Below, in pieces: positions 6,711-8,566 of a stretch of 8,566 nt of DNA. Below the pieces are notes generated by a model that was not told the DNA's origin, did not search any database, and was given only the letters and a program-made list of their open reading frames with translations. The DNA is from an uncultured beta proteobacterium (GTDB lineage Bacteria; Pseudomonadota; Gammaproteobacteria; Burkholderiales; Burkholderiaceae), in NCBI GenBank assembly GCA_903909925.1, contig CAIVXR010000192.1, positions 1 through 8,566 of the forward strand, in the 5' to 3' direction. Every line of letters begins with the position of its first letter. Position 1 is the stretch's first letter. A program made the translations under genes and the position numbers.

Positions 6711-7215
6711 GAAAGCCCTCCTATGCCGCACTCTGATTGGGTGCGGCATTTTTATTTGCATCATCACATTCAGCGGGTGTAGCACCTTAGGGCCTAAATC
6801 AAGCTCCTCCAAGGTTTCTCAATTTAAGCAAGACACTAGCGTAGGCACTGAAGATATTTCGATTGCAGCAGTTGGCTTAGTTGACGTACCTTATCGCTAC
6901 GGTGGCAATACTCCAAAAGGGGGATTTGATTGCAGCGGGCTCATTGTTTATGTCTATAACAAAGCAGCGGGTATTAAGTTACCGCGGACGATTCAGCTCA
7001 TGAGTAATCAGGGGAGAAGCATTGACGGGCAACCCCCTGCTCCAGGTGACCTAGTATTCTTTAATACCACTGGTGAAAAATACTCCCATGCAGGAATCTA
7101 TGTAGGGCAAGGACGCTTTGTACATGCCCCAAGCGCTGGTGGAACTGTACGCCTTGATTACATTACGACGCCCTATTGGGCTGCTAAATTTACCGAGGCA
7201 AGAAGAATTAAATAG
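6691..7215 (+). CDS. NlpC/P60-family cell-wall endopeptidase lipoprotein
   Basis: A predicted lipoprotein peptidase of 174 residues from the ATG at 6691, similar in size and motifs to MepS (Spr), which cuts peptide cross-links in peptidoglycan in the periplasm. The signal peptide has a basic start (THSKKALLCR), a hydrophobic core and a lipobox ending FSG-Cys30. The NlpC/P60 domain occupies about residues 57-174. Its catalytic Cys81 lies in GGFDCSG and His133 in YSHAGIYVG, and the third polar residue is His145 (FVHAPSAGG). The start is uncertain: ATGs at 6640 (AAGGG 8 bases upstream) and 6649 are in frame, but would give an unusually long leader before the lipobox. No start codon exists after the terminator hairpin at 6723-6753, so translation must begin inside the phoH 3' end, overlapping it by at least 20 bases in another frame. 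Confidence 0.88.
   Translation: MLLTHSKKALLCRTLIGCGIFICIITFSGCSTLGPKSSSSKVSQFKQDTSVGTEDISIAAVGLVDVPYRYGGNTPKGGFDCSGLIVYVYNKAAGIKLPRTIQLMSNQGRSIDGQPPAPGDLVFFNTTGEKYSHAGIYVGQGRFVHAPSAGGTVRLDYITTPYWAAKFTEARRIK
6723..6757 (+). terminator. Intrinsic terminator after phoH, inside the NlpC/P60 gene
   Basis: ATGCCGCAC (6723-6731) and GTGCGGCAT (6741-6749) form a perfect 9-bp stem with a 9-base loop, running into TTTTT-A-TTT. It begins 12 bases after the phoH stop, the normal place for its terminator. It also lies within codons 11-22 of the following lipoprotein gene, in the signal peptide. That overlap makes it a possible control point for the lipoprotein. Confidence 0.8.
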
Positions 7216-7225
7216 ATCTTAGCCG

Positions 7226-7252
7226 TTGGGCGCATAGCATTTGCCCTATATT
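7226..7252 (+). promoter_or_regulatory. Weak candidate promoter for the small secreted protein
   Basis: In the 110-base gap after the NlpC/P60 gene, TATATT (7247-7252) matches five of six -10 bases, and TTGGGC (7226-7231) matches three of six -35 bases, 15 bases apart. TTGATT at 7264-7269 is another possible -35 box but has no good partner. No hairpin terminator is seen after the NlpC gene, so read-through from it is also possible. Confidence 0.3.
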
Positions 7253-7325
7253 CACAACAAGCTTTGATTTAATTACAGTGATCATTAAGAATTTTTAAAT
7301 GAAATGTTTACCTAAAGGGATTCAG

Positions 7326-7589
7326 ATGAAAAAATTGATTATTGCTTTTGGTCTTGCTCTTAGCTTTACTGCTCCAGCGTTTGCTTTCTCCCAGGCAGAG
7401 TGCGAAGCTAAAGCAGTGAGTAAAGATGGCAAACCTATTTATGGGGCGGCTAAAGATGCTTCTATTAAAAAATGTATGGGCGATGCAAAACCGAATGATT
7501 GTGAAGCCAAAGCAGTAAGTAAGGATGGCAAACCACTGTATGGTGCTGCAAAAGCTGCTTCTATTAAGAAGTGTGAAGGCGGTAAGTAA
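7326..7589 (+). CDS. Small secreted two-repeat protein, PsiF-repeat-like
   Basis: An 87-residue protein with a clear Sec signal peptide (MKKLIIAFG…) and a likely cut after AFA at residue 20. The mature part of 67 residues is almost entirely two 25-residue repeats, each beginning and ending with cysteine (Cys26-Cys50 and Cys59-Cys83). It is lysine-rich, so basic, and has exactly four cysteines, which fits two disulfides in the periplasm. The spacing Cys…Ala…Gly…Ala…Cys resembles the PsiF repeat of E. coli PsiF, a phosphate-starvation-induced protein of unknown function; this link is by eye and moderate. The ATG at 7326 is chosen because AAAGGGA ends 5 bases before it; an in-frame ATG at 7299 would add nine residues before the signal peptide. 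Its transcript ends at the terminator 31 bases downstream. Its function is unknown. Confidence 0.8.
   Translation: MKKLIIAFGLALSFTAPAFAFSQAECEAKAVSKDGKPIYGAAKDASIKKCMGDAKPNDCEAKAVSKDGKPLYGAAKAASIKKCEGGK
7401..7574 (+). repeat. Two tandem 75-base coding repeats
   Basis: Copies lie at 7401-7475 and 7500-7574, separated by 24 bases. The proteins differ at 2 of 25 residues (Ile to Leu and Asp to Ala). The DNA differs at 13 of 75 bases across 12 codons, 10 of them silent. The duplication is therefore old and both copies have been kept by selection on the protein. Confidence 0.9.
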
Positions 7590-7619
7590 GACTCCTTAGA
7601 TTCATTTAATCGCTGGATT

Positions 7620-7648
7620 AAAAAAGCCTCACATTGCGAGGCTTTTTT
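7620..7648. terminator. Bidirectional intrinsic terminator between the small protein gene and dnaB
   Basis: AAAAAAGCCTC (7620-7630) and GAGGCTTTTTT (7638-7648) form an 11-bp perfect stem with a 7-base loop. T-runs follow the GC core on both strands, so it can end transcription of the plus-strand small gene and of the convergent dnaB, whose stop codon is 39 bases away. Confidence 0.85.
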
Positions 7649-7687
7649 ATTTATTCATCTTGCGACACTTAATTCGTCTGGTTCTTT

Positions 7688-8566
7688 TTAAAACGGCTCG
7701 TAACCACCTGAAGAAAATCCAACCGAGCCCATCGCCAAGTTATCAAACTTAGTATATGGGCCTTGCCAACTTAATCTGACGGTACCGATTGGGCCGTTAC
7801 GCTGCTTACCGATAATGATCTCTGCCATCCCTTTATCGGTCGTTGTATCGGGGTGATACACCTCATCACGATAAATAAACATGATGACGTCTGCATCTTG
7901 CTCAATCGCACCAGACTCACGCAAATCAGACATAATCGGGCGCTTATTAGGGCGTTGCTCAAGACCGCGATTTAATTGGGAGAGCGCCACTACTGGGCAC
8001 TGCAATTCTTTTGCGAGTGATTTGAGGGAGCGCGAGATTTCAGAAATCTCGGTTGCACGATTCTCTGAACCAGAGCCACTCATGAGCTGCAAATAGTCAA
8101 TCACTACTAAGCCAAGAGTACCACCAAAGTTTCTAGCGATCCGACGTGCTCTTGCACGCAATTCAAGACTAGATAAGGCGCCAGTTTCATCAATCAAAAT
8201 TTGGGTATTACTTAAACGGGCAATAGCGTCTGTTACGCGCGGCCATTCATCATCTTGTAACTTGCCAGTACGCATACGACTTTGGTCAACGCGCCCTACT
8301 GAACCAAGTAAACGCGATGCTAATTGTTCGCCAGACATCTCCATTGAGAAAATTACGACTGGTAGACCTTCAGATAACGCAACGTTCTCTGCGATGTTTA
8401 ATGCTAACGCTGTGTTGTGGGTAACTACATAGTCGTTCGTTACATACGTTCTTTGAGGGTGACTTACAGAAATACATTGCGCCTCAGACATCCTGGACGG
8501 CTCAATACTCTGAAATGAAAGCCTGCGCTGTCGATCCCAGGTAGCCCTTAATCTTGCTGCTTTTTC
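7688..8566 (-). CDS. dnaB: DnaB replicative helicase, C-terminal extein plus intein end; 5' partial
   Basis: The frame is open to the window edge, so the gene is cut at its 5' end; the ATG at 8491 is internal to the intein. From base 8413 down to the stop there are 241 residues of the hexameric RecA-like ATPase domain of DnaB, which unwinds DNA at the replication fork. They begin TALALNIAENVAL, where Thr is the last residue of the Walker A motif GKT. Further motifs are IFSMEMS, Walker B LVVIDYLQLM, the H3 region VVALSQLNRGLEQR, SDLRESGAIEQDAD, and the KQRNGPIGTVRL arginine-finger region. All are intact and the length matches the E. coli C-terminal part. The expected GRPSMGK is missing directly before this Thr; an intein C terminus stands there instead. 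The primase-binding N-terminal domain should lie beyond the right edge. Confidence 0.93.
   Translation of the reverse strand, partial: EKAARLRATWDRQRRLSFQSIEPSRMSEAQCISVSHPQRTYVTNDYVVTHNTALALNIAENVALSEGLPVVIFSMEMSGEQLASRLLGSVGRVDQSRMRTGKLQDDEWPRVTDAIARLSNTQILIDETGALSSLELRARARRIARNFGGTLGLVVIDYLQLMSGSGSENRATEISEISRSLKSLAKELQCPVVALSQLNRGLEQRPNKRPIMSDLRESGAIEQDADVIMFIYRDEVYHPDTTTDKGMAEIIIGKQRNGPIGTVRLSWQGPYTKFDNLAMGSVGFSSGGYEPF
8414..8566 (-). mobile_element. C-terminal end of an intein inserted in the DnaB Walker A motif
   Basis: The 51 residues before the DnaB Thr are not helicase sequence. They end in YVVTHN, which has the intein C-terminal signature: a penultimate His, the Asn that cyclises, and a following Thr as +1 nucleophile (splicing block G). 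Upstream, CISVSHPQRTYVTNDY fits block F, and RRLSFQSIEPS fits the strand usually found before it. Excision would join …GK to TALALN and restore the P-loop. The N-terminal splicing block and any homing endonuclease lie outside the window, so it cannot be said whether the element is mobile or a mini-intein. There is no stop or frameshift in the visible part, so it looks functional. Confidence 0.88.

Noticed and set aside
7299..7301. ATG at 7299 as the start of the small secreted protein
   Set aside because: It has no ribosome binding site and would put nine extra residues before a normal MKK signal peptide, whereas AAAGGGA precedes the ATG at 7326.
7881..8096. Plus-strand open frame opposite dnaB, and similar antisense frames across the arn, bcp and phoH genes
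   Set aside because: They lie wholly opposite strongly conserved genes, lack ribosome binding sites and show no recognisable protein features.
8489..8491. ATG as the start of dnaB
   Set aside because: The frame is open further upstream to the window edge and the residues around the ATG fit an intein; DnaB would lack its N-terminal domain and Walker A lysine.
1..8566. CRISPR arrays, tRNA or rRNA genes, insertion sequences
   Set aside because: No regularly spaced repeats, no cloverleaf or rRNA segments and no transposase were seen; the only repeats are the two coding repeats at 7401-7574.

Overview
The window looks like chromosomal DNA from a betaproteobacterium of the Burkholderiaceae, most likely Polynucleobacter or a close relative. 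This is inferred from the protein sequences, the moderate base composition (lower than typical Burkholderia or Ralstonia) and the compact gene spacing. No database was searched. Eight genes lie on the plus strand and one on the minus strand.

Bases 1-4341 hold most of a pathway for 4-amino-4-deoxy-L-arabinose (Ara4N) modification of lipid A, in the order arnB (3' end only), arnC, arnA formyltransferase, arnA dehydrogenase, arnD. The two catalytic halves of ArnA, fused in E. coli, are separate neighbouring genes here. Together they oxidise and decarboxylate UDP-glucuronate, transaminate and formylate the product, move it to undecaprenyl phosphate and remove the formyl group. The final transferase ArnT is not in the window. 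A Bcp/PrxQ peroxiredoxin follows arnD after 20 bases and probably shares its transcript.

Bases 4830-5063 form the longest gene-free stretch (234 bases). It holds a perfect 15-base dyad lying in the spacer of a possible promoter, a stretch with several possible RNA stems, and a clear intrinsic terminator ending right at the ribosome binding site of the next gene. That gene is a PIN-PhoH protein (ribonuclease fold plus ATPase). The layout suggests either a small RNA or a leader that attenuates phoH.

After phoH, a second strong terminator lies inside the signal-peptide codons of an NlpC/P60 lipoprotein gene whose start overlaps the phoH end. A small secreted protein follows, made of two near-identical 25-residue Cys-bounded repeats and resembling PsiF-repeat proteins. 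It ends at a bidirectional terminator shared with a convergent dnaB gene.

The most striking feature is in dnaB (minus strand, running off the right edge). The sequence before the helicase C-terminal domain is not the normal P-loop but the C-terminal end of an intein (…VVTHN, then Thr). The replicative helicase is therefore interrupted inside its Walker A motif and should depend on protein splicing for activity.
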